From positions 1 through 11,708 of the forward strand of contig CAKSDJ010000044.1 in NCBI GenBank assembly GCA_934445015.1: 11,708 nt of DNA. The letters are read 5' to 3'. The notes under the pieces are model-generated. The model ran no database searches. It was given only the letters and a program-made list of their open reading frames with translations, and was not told the DNA's origin. Below are positions 1 to 6,379 of this stretch, in pieces. Source of the stretch: an uncultured Eubacteriales bacterium. Lineage in GTDB: Bacteria; Bacillota; Clostridia; Oscillospirales; Acutalibacteraceae. A program made the position numbers and the translations under genes. How positions within the stretch are numbered: the first letter of the stretch is position 1; each line of letters opens with the position of its first letter.

Positions 1-1307
1 GTCAATGCCCGAATTGCAGTGAGTGGAATACTTTTGAAGAAGTAGCCACAGTGCCTAAAAATACGGTTAACGGCATAACGCGCTCAAACTTAAAAAAATC
101 TTTAGCCGATGCAGAAACTTTATCAAATATAAATATAAAAGACGAGCAACGGTTTGTTACAAACATAAGCGAGCTTGACCGCGTTTTAGGCGGCGGAATA
201 GTAAAAGGCTCGGTTGTTCTGTTGAGCGGTGATCCCGGCATAGGCAAATCAACAATACTGTTGCAAATTTGTCAAAAGATACAGGATAAACTTAATATTT
301 TATATGTTTCGGGCGAGGAGTCTGCGGTTCAAATTAAACTTCGTTCTGAAAGGCTCGGCGTTTCGGGTGAAAACGTAACTGTCTTAAATGATACAGACAC
401 TCAAAGTATATGCGAATACATATCGGCAATAAGACCGGATATTGTAATGATTGACTCTATACAAACTTTGCAGATAGGTGAGTTGTCGTCTTCGGCAGGC
501 AGCATAGTTCAGGTTCGCGAATCAACTAATCTGTTGCTCAGAACAGGAAAATCACTTGACATTCCGATATTTATTGTAGGTCATGTTAACAAAGGCGGCG
601 ATATTGCAGGCCCTAAGGTGCTTGAACATATTGTTGATACCGTTCTTTATTTTGAGGGTGAGCGCAACCAATCATACCGTATTTTACGGGCGATCAAGAA
701 CCGATTCGGTTCAACAAATGAGATCGGTGTGTTTGAAATGACCGACTGTGGTTTACAGGTGGTTGAAAATCCGTCATCGATGTTAATTTCAGGCAGGATA
801 AGCAATGTTTCAGGCAGTTGCATCACTTGTATTCTTGAGGGTACACGGCCTATTTTGGCAGAGGTACAAGCTCTTGTAACTACAACCGGATTCGGTAATC
901 CACGACGTATGGCAAACGGATTTGACTATAACCGTCTTAATCTGTTGCTTGCAATCCTTGAAAAACGTCAGGGACTTTATTATTCTAATTTGGATACGTA
1001 TTTGAATGTTGTAGGCGGTATGCGTCTTGACGAACCGGCATGCGATTTGGCAGTATGTATGGCGCTTGTATCAGGATTGCGCGATACACCTATCGATGAA
1101 AGTCTTATCGCTTTCGGCGAAGTGGGGCTTTCGGGCGAAATCAGAAGTATTTCTCGTGTGCAGGCGCGCGTTAACGAGTCGGCAAGACTTGGGTTTACAA
1201 AATGCGTAATACCTAAAAGCTGCATAAAACAAATAACAAGCAAACCTGATAACGTTGAAATTATCGGTGTAAAAAATTTACAACAGGCATTTTCAATTAT
1301 CAGATAA
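1..1307 (+). CDS. radA: DNA repair protein RadA (Sms), 5'-truncated by the window edge
   Basis: RadA is a RecA-like ATPase that acts in homologous recombination and branch migration. The reading frame is open from base 3, giving 434 visible residues to the TAA at 1305-1307. It begins with CPNCSEWNTFEE, the second half of the N-terminal four-cysteine zinc finger, so about 24 residues including the first CxxC are missing off the left edge. A GTG at 51 is internal and is not the start. The Walker A motif GDPGIGKST is at 228-254. Further on are VSGEES, the RadA signature KNRFG (near 697-711), and a C-terminal Lon-like domain (GGMRLDEPACDLAV through GEVGLSGEIR). Length and domain order match the usual ~455-residue family. 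The gene ends 79 bases before a convergent gene, with a shared hairpin terminator between them. Confidence 0.96.
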   Translation, partial: QCPNCSEWNTFEEVATVPKNTVNGITRSNLKKSLADAETLSNINIKDEQRFVTNISELDRVLGGGIVKGSVVLLSGDPGIGKSTILLQICQKIQDKLNILYVSGEESAVQIKLRSERLGVSGENVTVLNDTDTQSICEYISAIRPDIVMIDSIQTLQIGELSSSAGSIVQVRESTNLLLRTGKSLDIPIFIVGHVNKGGDIAGPKVLEHIVDTVLYFEGERNQSYRILRAIKNRFGSTNEIGVFEMTDCGLQVVENPSSMLISGRISNVSGSCITCILEGTRPILAEVQALVTTTGFGNPRRMANGFDYNRLNLLLAILEKRQGLYYSNLDTYLNVVGGMRLDEPACDLAVCMALVSGLRDTPIDESLIAFGEVGLSGEIRSISRVQARVNESARLGFTKCVIPKSCIKQITSKPDNVEIIGVKNLQQAFSIIR

Positions 1308-1316
1308 CGCATAATA

Positions 1317-1370
1317 AAAAGAAGCAGAACATAAACGTATATAACGTTCGCAATTCTGCTTCTTTTGTTT
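1317..1370. terminator. Bidirectional intrinsic terminator between radA and the convergent membrane-protein gene
   Basis: A perfect 13-bp stem pairs 1317-1329 (aaaagaagcagaa) with 1354-1366 (ttctgcttctttt). Inside it a smaller AACGT/ACGTT stem (1334-1338 with 1344-1348) tightens the loop. T-rich sequence follows on the plus strand (ttttgttttt), and an A-run precedes the stem, giving a U-tract on the minus strand. It can therefore end both radA and the opposing gene. Confidence 0.88.
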
Positions 1371-1385
1371 TTAATTATGTCGCCG

Positions 1386-2129
1386 TCAATTTGAATAGGC
1401 CGTTTTCAGACCTTTTAAAACATTTTGTGCCTGTTCATAGTACGTGTCAATATTCTTATCGCTTTCAACTGCTGTTCCTTTAATATTTCTGCATGATATT
1501 TGAAGACCCTCCGGCGTTGTGTAGAATTCATCTTCTACATTGCAAAATTCATAAAAATCATCTTTAAACACTATCGGTTCGCCTTCAAACAATGAATCAT
1601 TTGCCGATATGCCCGAGAGATATTCATAAGACTCCTCATCAGTTATAAACAGCAACGCATTTGCGTTTGACGCAAGCAGGGTCTGAACTTTTGTTCTTGA
1701 GTTAAAATTATACTCACTGTTTAAGTCCGAACCGTTAAGCGAGCAATTTACAACATTAACGTTGACCTTGCCGTCGCCGGTTATATCCTTACAATACGGC
1801 TTTAAATAATCACCCATACGCTCACAGTTTTTGTCACCGGTTATAGAATAGGTAAATACAACTACAGTTGCGTCATATTCTGTTTTTGTGGCACATTGAG
1901 CAACCAAAAGTGCAATGCAAACCGTAAGTATCGCTACGGTTATAATAAAGAATTTATCGTGATACCAAAAATTTTTGATTTTTTCACCCAATGTAAGAGG
2001 TGCGGAGTATATTTCACTCGGTTTAGGCTCAGCCTCTAATTCGCCTTGCTGCATTTTTTTAAGTTTTAAAAATTCTTCTCTGGCAAAACGCTGTTGTCGC
2101 AGAGTATCGCTTTCTTTTTTTTGTGACAT
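1386..2129 (-). CDS. Single-pass membrane protein of unknown function
   Basis: I do not recognise a named family for these 247 residues. The N-terminus (about 1-57) is highly charged and probably cytosolic. One hydrophobic helix at about residues 60-80 (FIITVAILTVCIALLVA) should anchor the protein. The remaining ~165 residues would then lie outside the cell. That part contains DITGDGKV (115-122), which resembles a dockerin/EF-hand calcium loop, although a single copy is weak evidence. The start at 2129 is supported by GGAGG on the minus strand, 7 bases upstream, and by a promoter at 2153-2181. It is monocistronic, divergent from the 550-residue membrane protein gene and convergent with radA. 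A surface-exposed or solute-sensing role is possible, but I do not assign one. Confidence 0.85.
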   Translation of the reverse strand: MSQKKESDTLRQQRFAREEFLKLKKMQQGELEAEPKPSEIYSAPLTLGEKIKNFWYHDKFFIITVAILTVCIALLVAQCATKTEYDATVVVFTYSITGDKNCERMGDYLKPYCKDITGDGKVNVNVVNCSLNGSDLNSEYNFNSRTKVQTLLASNANALLFITDEESYEYLSGISANDSLFEGEPIVFKDDFYEFCNVEDEFYTTPEGLQISCRNIKGTAVESDKNIDTYYEQAQNVLKGLKTAYSN

Positions 2130-2152
2130 AAAAGTGCCTCCGTTTCAAAGTA

Positions 2153-2181
2153 AGTATAACTTAAAAATCCAAAAAAGTAAA
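2153..2181 (-). promoter_or_regulatory. Sigma-A-type promoter for the single-pass membrane protein gene
   Basis: On the minus strand, TTTACT (2181-2176) and TATACT (2158-2153) are separated by 17 bases. They match 4/6 and 5/6 positions of the consensus. The expected start of transcription is near 2146, just upstream of the ribosome binding site. Confidence 0.6.
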
Positions 2182-2201
2182 GTGCGCTTTTATATTTTAA
2201 A

Positions 2202-2230
2202 TTGACATAAATATAATACTATGTTAACAT
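2202..2230 (+). promoter_or_regulatory. Sigma-A promoter with extended -10 for the 550-residue membrane protein gene
   Basis: A perfect TTGACA (2202-2207) and TAACAT (2225-2230) are 17 bases apart. A TG at 2222-2223, one base before the -10 hexamer, makes it an extended -10. Transcription would begin near 2237, so an ATG at 2235 cannot be the translation start. Confidence 0.68.
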
Positions 2231-2247
2231 AAATATGCAATATTTTC

Positions 2248-2253
2248 AGGAGG
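2248..2253 (+). promoter_or_regulatory. Ribosome binding site that fixes the start at 2259
   Basis: AGGAGG followed by GG lies 5 bases before the ATG at 2259. The upstream in-frame ATG at 2235 has no such site and falls at or before the predicted transcription start. Confidence 0.8.
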
Positions 2254-2258
2254 GGCTT

Positions 2259-3911
2259 ATGAGTAAAAAAGCTTTATCAACTGTTTTAAGAATTATTTTA
2301 TGCGCGCTTGTTATTTTTATAGGTTATTGGTTTGTTTTGCCTCCGCTTAACCCCAGAAGCAACGTTATGTGGGCGTTTTTGATTTTTTGCATCATTGTTT
2401 GCGTTGTAATAAATGCCTTTACAAAAATAATAGATTTTTTCAGAAACAAGGATATGCGGATAGAAGGTAAATCACCGAAACAACGTCGCCAGCTGTTTAA
2501 AAATGCCGGCAAACCCATAAAATTTACGATTTGCGCAGTTGTAGCAGTAATCGTTTTAAATGTTGTCGCAAACCTTGTCGGTGCACAGTTTTTTAACGCC
2601 TCAAGATACGTAAAACTTATCACGCCGGAAGACGGTGACTTTACGGCAGATGTTGCCGAAATAAATCGAACGCAAATCCCCGTAGTTGACCGTGACACCG
2701 CTTCAAGATTAGGACAGCGAAAATTGGGCGAAATCTCAGATCTTGTGTCGCAGTTTGTCATTGAAGAGGATTACACACAGATAAATTATAAAGGCAAACC
2801 TGTGCGCGTTACACCGCTTGCATACGGCGACATTATTAAGTGGTTCAATAACAACAAAGAGGGCATACCTGCGTATATAACAGTGGATATGACCACTCAG
2901 GAAACTTCGCTTGTACGGCTTGATAAAGGTATTAAATATTCACCGTGTGAGTATTTTATGCGAAATCTTGACCGCTATTTAAGATTTAAGTATCCAACAA
3001 AAATTTTTGATAATATTTCTTTTGAAATTGATGAAAACGGCACGCCGTACTGGGTTGCATCCTGCGTAAAATACAGAATAGGATTTTGGAGCGGCCGCGA
3101 TATCAACGGTGCAGTGTTGCTTAACGCAATAACAGGTGAGAGTGTATACTATTCTCTTGAAGATATACCGACTTGGGTAGATCAGGTATACAGTGCCGAA
3201 ATGATTATGGAGCAACTTGTTTATAACGGCAAATACCGCTCGGGATTTTTTAATTCAATATTCGGTCAAAAAGGCGTTTTGCAGCCAACCGACGGATATA
3301 ATTATCTCGCCATTAACGATGATGTATACCTTTATACCGGCATAACATCTGTTACAAGCGATGAATCAAATGTTGGGTTTGTGCTTACAAATTTAAGAAC
3401 AAAGCAAACAAAGTATTATTCGATTCCGGGTGCAGAAGAATACTCTGCAATGGATTCTGCCGAAGGTCAGGTTCAGCACTTAAAATATTCGGCGACTTTT
3501 CCGCTTTTGTTAAACATATCCGATCGTCCGACGTACTTTATGTCGCTTAAAGACGCAGCGGGTCTTGTGAAAATGTATGCGTTTGTAGATGTAAATCAAT
3601 ATCAGATAGTGGGCACGGGCAACACGGTTGATGACGCGCGAACGGATTATATAAACAAGCTTAAAAATGAAAACGTTGAGGTTGACGATTCATCCGAAAC
3701 AATTGTCTCCGGCACAATTGAAAATATTTCGTCCGCCGTTGTTTCTGGTAATACAAATTATTATATAACCGTTAGTGATAACGAAAATGTTTTTGTTGTT
3801 CCTATTGCTCTTTCAGACAGATTGCCCTTTGCAAAAGTGGGCGACCTAATAGAAATAACCGCCAATTTAACAAATGACAGTATTTCTGTTACGGGTGTAA
3901 AATTTAATTAA
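2259..3911 (+). CDS. Conserved Clostridia three-helix membrane protein of unknown function
   Basis: This 550-residue protein resembles a conserved hypothetical family seen in many Clostridia, which I recall only as uncharacterised and sometimes loosely named a Tat-signal protein. I see no twin-arginine signal here. Hydrophobic segments lie at about residues 7-27, 35-57 and 88-110, with a basic loop between the second and third (KSPKQRRQLFKN). The remaining ~440 residues form a soluble, probably extracytoplasmic part with conserved-looking blocks VVDRDTASRLGQRKLGEI, YGDIIKWF, DGYNYLAINDDVYLYTG and ATFPLLLNIS. The last ~65 residues, ending GDLIEITANLTNDSISVTGVKF, are beta-rich and could be an OB-like fold. 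The start at ATG 2259 was chosen for its AGGAGG site. It appears monocistronic, with its own promoter and terminator. No catalytic residues can be named. Confidence 0.9.
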   Translation: MSKKALSTVLRIILCALVIFIGYWFVLPPLNPRSNVMWAFLIFCIIVCVVINAFTKIIDFFRNKDMRIEGKSPKQRRQLFKNAGKPIKFTICAVVAVIVLNVVANLVGAQFFNASRYVKLITPEDGDFTADVAEINRTQIPVVDRDTASRLGQRKLGEISDLVSQFVIEEDYTQINYKGKPVRVTPLAYGDIIKWFNNNKEGIPAYITVDMTTQETSLVRLDKGIKYSPCEYFMRNLDRYLRFKYPTKIFDNISFEIDENGTPYWVASCVKYRIGFWSGRDINGAVLLNAITGESVYYSLEDIPTWVDQVYSAEMIMEQLVYNGKYRSGFFNSIFGQKGVLQPTDGYNYLAINDDVYLYTGITSVTSDESNVGFVLTNLRTKQTKYYSIPGAEEYSAMDSAEGQVQHLKYSATFPLLLNISDRPTYFMSLKDAAGLVKMYAFVDVNQYQIVGTGNTVDDARTDYINKLKNENVEVDDSSETIVSGTIENISSAVVSGNTNYYITVSDNENVFVVPIALSDRLPFAKVGDLIEITANLTNDSISVTGVKFN

Positions 3912-3918
3912 AAATTTT

Positions 3919-3962
3919 AAAACCGCACGTTCTGTTTCTAAAAAAGAATGTGCGGTTTTTTA
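3919..3962. terminator. Bidirectional intrinsic terminator between the 550-residue membrane protein and MATE genes
   Basis: A 15-bp stem pairs 3919-3933 with 3945-3959 (AAAACCGCAC... against ...GTGCGGTTTT, with one G-T pair). A T-run follows on the plus strand and an A-rich stretch precedes it, so it can serve both convergent genes. Confidence 0.88.
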
Positions 3963-3983
3963 TACAGTTAAAATTTCAGGATT

Positions 3984-5312
3984 TCAGGCATAGTTGTATT
4001 TCTTTTTATTTTTGACAAAGCAAATAATACTTACTATCAACGACAGCAATTCCGCTACAAGCACAGACAACCAAATGCCGTTTATATCAAAAAATTTCGG
4101 CAGGGTCAAAATAACAATGACCTGGAATACCAATGTCCGCAAAAATGATATCAATGCTGACACAAAACCGTCATTAAGCGCTGTGAAGAACGATGATGCA
4201 AATATATTAAACCAACTTATTATATATGACAGCGAATACAAACTCAAAGCATTTACGGTTAAATCCAACAAATCTCTGTCATAGCTTACAAATATACTTG
4301 CAAGCGGTTTTGCGAATAATTCGGCAAATAAAGTCATTATTACCGCAATGATTCCAAGCAGTTTTATGCTTTTTTTAAATATGCTTTTAAGCTCATTTTG
4401 GTTATTTGCCCCAAAGTGATAACTTATTATGGGTGCGCTTCCTACCGAATATCCGAGGTATGTTCCTACAAATATAAAACTCACATACATAATTATTCCG
4501 TATGCAGAAACACCGTTTGCACCTGCAAACTCAAGCAGTTTTATATTAAACAGAATATTAACCAAAGACATCGACAGATTTGTGACCATCTCTGATGAGC
4601 CGTTAGTGCAGGTTTTTATTATCGGTGATAATTCAAAACGCGTTTTGCCCAATCGCAATCTTGAATTGTTTTTTGATATAAAATAGACCAAAGGTACCAA
4701 CGCGCCGACAATCTGGCTTATTACCGTGGCTGCGGCGGCACCCGCAACACCCCATCTGAATACATACATAAACAGAAAATCCAGCACCATATTTGTAAGC
4801 CCTGCGATTATTGATATTGTAAGTCCGAAGCCGGGCTTTTCGGCAGAAACCAAAAAAGATTGAAAACTGTTTTGTAAAATAAAAGCGGTCATACCTAACA
4901 AAAGGATTTTTCCGTAGGTTAAGCAATCGGGCAACAAATCCTTTGTCGCACCCAACAATTTTGCAACCGGTTCTAAAAATATTAACCCCAAAACAGTAAA
5001 TAATATGCCTAACACTACTTCGGAATATATCAACAACGAAAAGTATCTGTTTGCTTTATCGGTATCGCCCTCGCCGAGTGTTTTTGAAATAATTGCGCTT
5101 CCGCCCGTACCGAACATAAAACCGATTGTTCCCACAATCATAAGCGCGGGCATAATAAGATTGACCGATGCAAAGGCATTACCTTTAACTACATTAGAAA
5201 TAAATAACCCGTCCACAACACCGTATATTGAGGTGAATATCATCATTACTATTGTGGGCAATGTAAATTTAACTAATTTTTTGTAAGTAAAATGTTCTGA
5301 CAAACTAATCAT
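3984..5312 (-). CDS. MATE family multidrug/cation efflux transporter, MepA-like
   Basis: This 442-residue integral membrane protein has about 12 hydrophobic helices arranged as two repeated MatE halves. The N-terminus (TLPTIVMMIFTSIYGVVDGLFIS), FGTGGSAIISKTLGEGD near residues 68-84, and the second half (APIISYHFGANNQNELKSIFKKS) are typical of MATE pumps, which export cationic drugs or metabolites using Na+ or H+ gradients. Length matches MepA-type members (~450). The start codon at 5312 overlaps the end of the upstream kinase-like gene by 8 bases (ATGATTAG), so translation is probably coupled. Its own ribosome binding site is weak (AGGTG). Transcription should depend on the structured leader ahead of the upstream gene. 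The substrate cannot be read from the sequence, although the leader may point to it. Confidence 0.95.
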   Translation of the reverse strand: MISLSEHFTYKKLVKFTLPTIVMMIFTSIYGVVDGLFISNVVKGNAFASVNLIMPALMIVGTIGFMFGTGGSAIISKTLGEGDTDKANRYFSLLIYSEVVLGILFTVLGLIFLEPVAKLLGATKDLLPDCLTYGKILLLGMTAFILQNSFQSFLVSAEKPGFGLTISIIAGLTNMVLDFLFMYVFRWGVAGAAAATVISQIVGALVPLVYFISKNNSRLRLGKTRFELSPIIKTCTNGSSEMVTNLSMSLVNILFNIKLLEFAGANGVSAYGIIMYVSFIFVGTYLGYSVGSAPIISYHFGANNQNELKSIFKKSIKLLGIIAVIMTLFAELFAKPLASIFVSYDRDLLDLTVNALSLYSLSYIISWFNIFASSFFTALNDGFVSALISFLRTLVFQVIVILTLPKFFDINGIWLSVLVAELLSLIVSIICFVKNKKKYNYA

Positions 5313-5925
5313 TATTACACCTAAACCAATTTTTTATATATTCCGAAAGCGGATCAATTATTTGTTTTATTTCAATATCTGATGTGTTGATACATAAGTT
5401 GTAATTACTTTTGTCGCCCCACACCGTATCTGAAATCAAATAATTAAATGCTTTTCTGTTTTTGTCAATCTCTTTTATTTTGTTGATTATTTTTTTATCA
5501 CTGAAATTTTCATTCTCAGGCGCTTTTTCTTTGCAGCGTTTAATCTTGCTTTCAATATCAGCGTATACAAAAATATTCATAGGATTATATTCCTTTAATA
5601 TACTGTTTGCGCCTCTGCCCACAATAATTGCATTTCCCGTTGCAGCAATGTTTCGCAGTATTTTTGTTTGTTCAACCAAAATATCCGTCTGATTTTTTTG
5701 TATAAAAGTGCCTGCTGAAAAAGATTTTCTAAACTGCAATTGTATAGGGTATATACCTTTTTCGGATATACTTTTAATATATTCTTCAGACAAGCCTGTT
5801 TTTTGGGCAAGCATATTGATTATCTCCGAATCATAGTACGCATATCCTAATTTATCGGCTAACCTTTTTCCTATTTCTCTGCCGCCGCTGCCGAATTCTC
5901 TGCTTATTGTAATAATTTTGTTCAT
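5305..5925 (-). CDS. Cytidylate kinase-like family protein
   Basis: This 206-residue protein belongs to the cytidylate kinase-like (Cytidylate_kin2) family of small P-loop proteins. It shows the family opening ITISREFGSGGREIGKRLADKLGYAYYDSEII (residues about 4-35), with the phosphate-binding loop GSGGREIG. It also has AIIVGRGAN (about 98-106) and the IFVYADIESKIKRCKE block (about 118-133). It differs from true CMP kinase (Cmk) in length and loop sequence, so the substrate is uncertain and I give no symbol. AAAGGAG on the minus strand sits 7 bases upstream of the ATG at 5925. The gene is first in a two-gene unit with the MATE pump and overlaps it by 8 bases. An intrinsic terminator lies just upstream of its ribosome binding site, so expression requires read-through or anti-termination. 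Confidence 0.92.
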   Translation of the reverse strand: MNKIITISREFGSGGREIGKRLADKLGYAYYDSEIINMLAQKTGLSEEYIKSISEKGIYPIQLQFRKSFSAGTFIQKNQTDILVEQTKILRNIAATGNAIIVGRGANSILKEYNPMNIFVYADIESKIKRCKEKAPENENFSDKKIINKIKEIDKNRKAFNYLISDTVWGDKSNYNLCINTSDIEIKQIIDPLSEYIKNWFRCNND

Positions 5926-5942
5926 TACGCCACTCCTTTGTT

Positions 5943-6053
5943 TAAAAGAGCCCGGCTATTTTATTGCTAAAATAACCGGGCTCACCCGACACCTTATCGA
6001 CTTCTTGTTTCTGCTTTTTACAGAACAGTTCTACGGAACCTAGTCCTCCGATG
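5943..6053 (-). ncRNA. Structured 5' leader with terminator/anti-terminator, riboswitch-like (class unproven; guanidine-IV/mepA is a candidate)
   Basis: About 110 bases of minus-strand RNA precede the kinase/MATE genes. In transcription order there is a hairpin CGGA/UCCG (6050-6047 with 6037-6034) with a 9-base loop GGACUAGGU. A second hairpin UUCUG/CAGAA (6025-6021 with 6013-6009) has an A-rich loop. A hairpin GUCGGG/CCCGGU (5990-5985 with 5980-5975, loop UGAG) follows. Last is a 16-bp terminator stem that needs the same GAGCCCGG bases as its 5' arm, so the last two hairpins exclude each other. The GACU of the first loop can pair with AGUC at 6002-5999. This is attenuator architecture. A MepA-like MATE pump downstream suggests guanidine-IV, but I cannot check the consensus. 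The 5' end is not defined, as I find no convincing promoter directly upstream. Confidence 0.68.
5944..5983 (-). terminator. Conditional intrinsic terminator of the kinase/MATE leader
   Basis: A 16-bp stem pairs 5983-5968 with 5963-5948 (GAGCCCGG... with ...CCGGGCTC) around a four-base GCAA loop, followed by TTTT. The single non-Watson-Crick position is a G-U pair when read as minus-strand RNA, but a C-A mismatch on the plus strand, so the transcript is from the minus strand. It ends only about 20 bases before the ATG of the kinase-like gene. Confidence 0.85.
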
Positions 6054-6095
6054 AAAAATAAAATTTTCGCTTAAATAATTGCTGATTTAAAATAA

Positions 6096-6125
6096 TAAAA
6101 AAATCAATCATATTTCAGATTGATT
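6096..6125 (-). terminator. Weak terminator after tRNA-Gly
   Basis: On the minus strand, AATCAATC (6125-6118) pairs with GATTGATT (6109-6102) around an 8-base loop and is followed by a run of T. The stem is AT-rich, so termination may be partial and let transcription continue into the downstream leader. Confidence 0.55.
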
Positions 6126-6132
6126 AAAAAGA

Positions 6133-6207
6133 TGGAGCAGGTGATGGGAATCGAACCCACATAGCCAGCTTGGAAGGCTGGAATTCTAGCCATTGAACTA
6201 CACCTGC
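6133..6207 (-). tRNA. tRNA-Gly (anticodon UCC)
   Basis: The minus strand folds as a complete cloverleaf. The acceptor stem pairs GCAGGTG (6207-6201) with CACCTGC, there is a D arm, and the anticodon stem CCAGC/GCTGG encloses the loop CTTCCAA. That places TCC at the anticodon, reading GGA/GGN glycine codons. The T arm contains the usual GGTTCGATTCC-type sequence. The discriminator base is T, and the CCA end is encoded in the DNA (6135-6133). It has its own promoter just upstream. Confidence 0.97.
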
Positions 6208-6223
6208 ATTGATAACGACAACT

Positions 6224-6252
6224 ATAATATCACAAAATTATTTACCAGTCAA
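6224..6252 (-). promoter_or_regulatory. Sigma-A promoter of tRNA-Gly
   Basis: On the minus strand TTGACT (6252-6247) and TATTAT (6229-6224) are separated by 17 bases, each one base from consensus. Transcription would begin near 6217, about 10 bases before the mature tRNA 5' end. Confidence 0.75.
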
Positions 6253-6312
6253 GTATTTTATAAATATTATTTAAAATATTTTGCCTGAAAATAAAACAAT
6301 AACTTATAATGA

Positions 6313-6341
6313 TTGACATTGTCGTGTTTTTTTGATAAAAT
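6313..6341 (+). promoter_or_regulatory. Strong sigma-A promoter of the yicC-fmt operon
   Basis: A perfect TTGACA (6313-6318) and TAAAAT (6336-6341) lie 17 bases apart, and TG at 6333-6334 makes an extended -10. Transcription would begin near 6348, leaving a leader of about 30 bases before the yicC ATG. I see no other strong promoter before the right edge, so this probably drives all seven genes. Confidence 0.78.
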
Positions 6342-6379
6342 ACTATAATAATTATTTTAAAATTTGTGTGGTGTGTTTT

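Noticed and set aside
51..53. GTG at 51 as the radA start
   Set aside because: The frame stays open to base 3 and encodes the CPNC half of the RadA zinc finger, so the true start is off the left edge.
980..1312. A 110-residue minus-strand open frame inside radA
   Set aside because: It is antisense to the conserved Lon-like domain of RadA and has no supporting start signals or recognisable protein features.
4398..4926. Several plus- and minus-strand open frames inside the MATE gene
   Set aside because: They overlap continuous conserved MATE coding sequence in other frames and look like shadows.
6034..6043. CUAGGUUCCG in the leader resembles CUAGGGUUCCG of the guanidine-I (ykkC) riboswitch
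   Set aside because: It lacks one G, and the companion CUGGUCCGAGAG segment and long stem of that class are absent. I treat the likeness as chance.
5943..6060. The leader read as a plus-strand small RNA
   Set aside because: The long stem has a C-A mismatch on the plus strand but a G-U pair on the minus strand, and the U-run follows it only on the minus strand.
6215..6325. Inverted match ACGACAA (6215-6221) / TTGTCGT (6319-6325) near the two divergent promoters, as a shared operator
   Set aside because: It is only 7 bases with about 100 bases between the copies, it sits at different positions relative to each promoter, and such a match is expected by chance.
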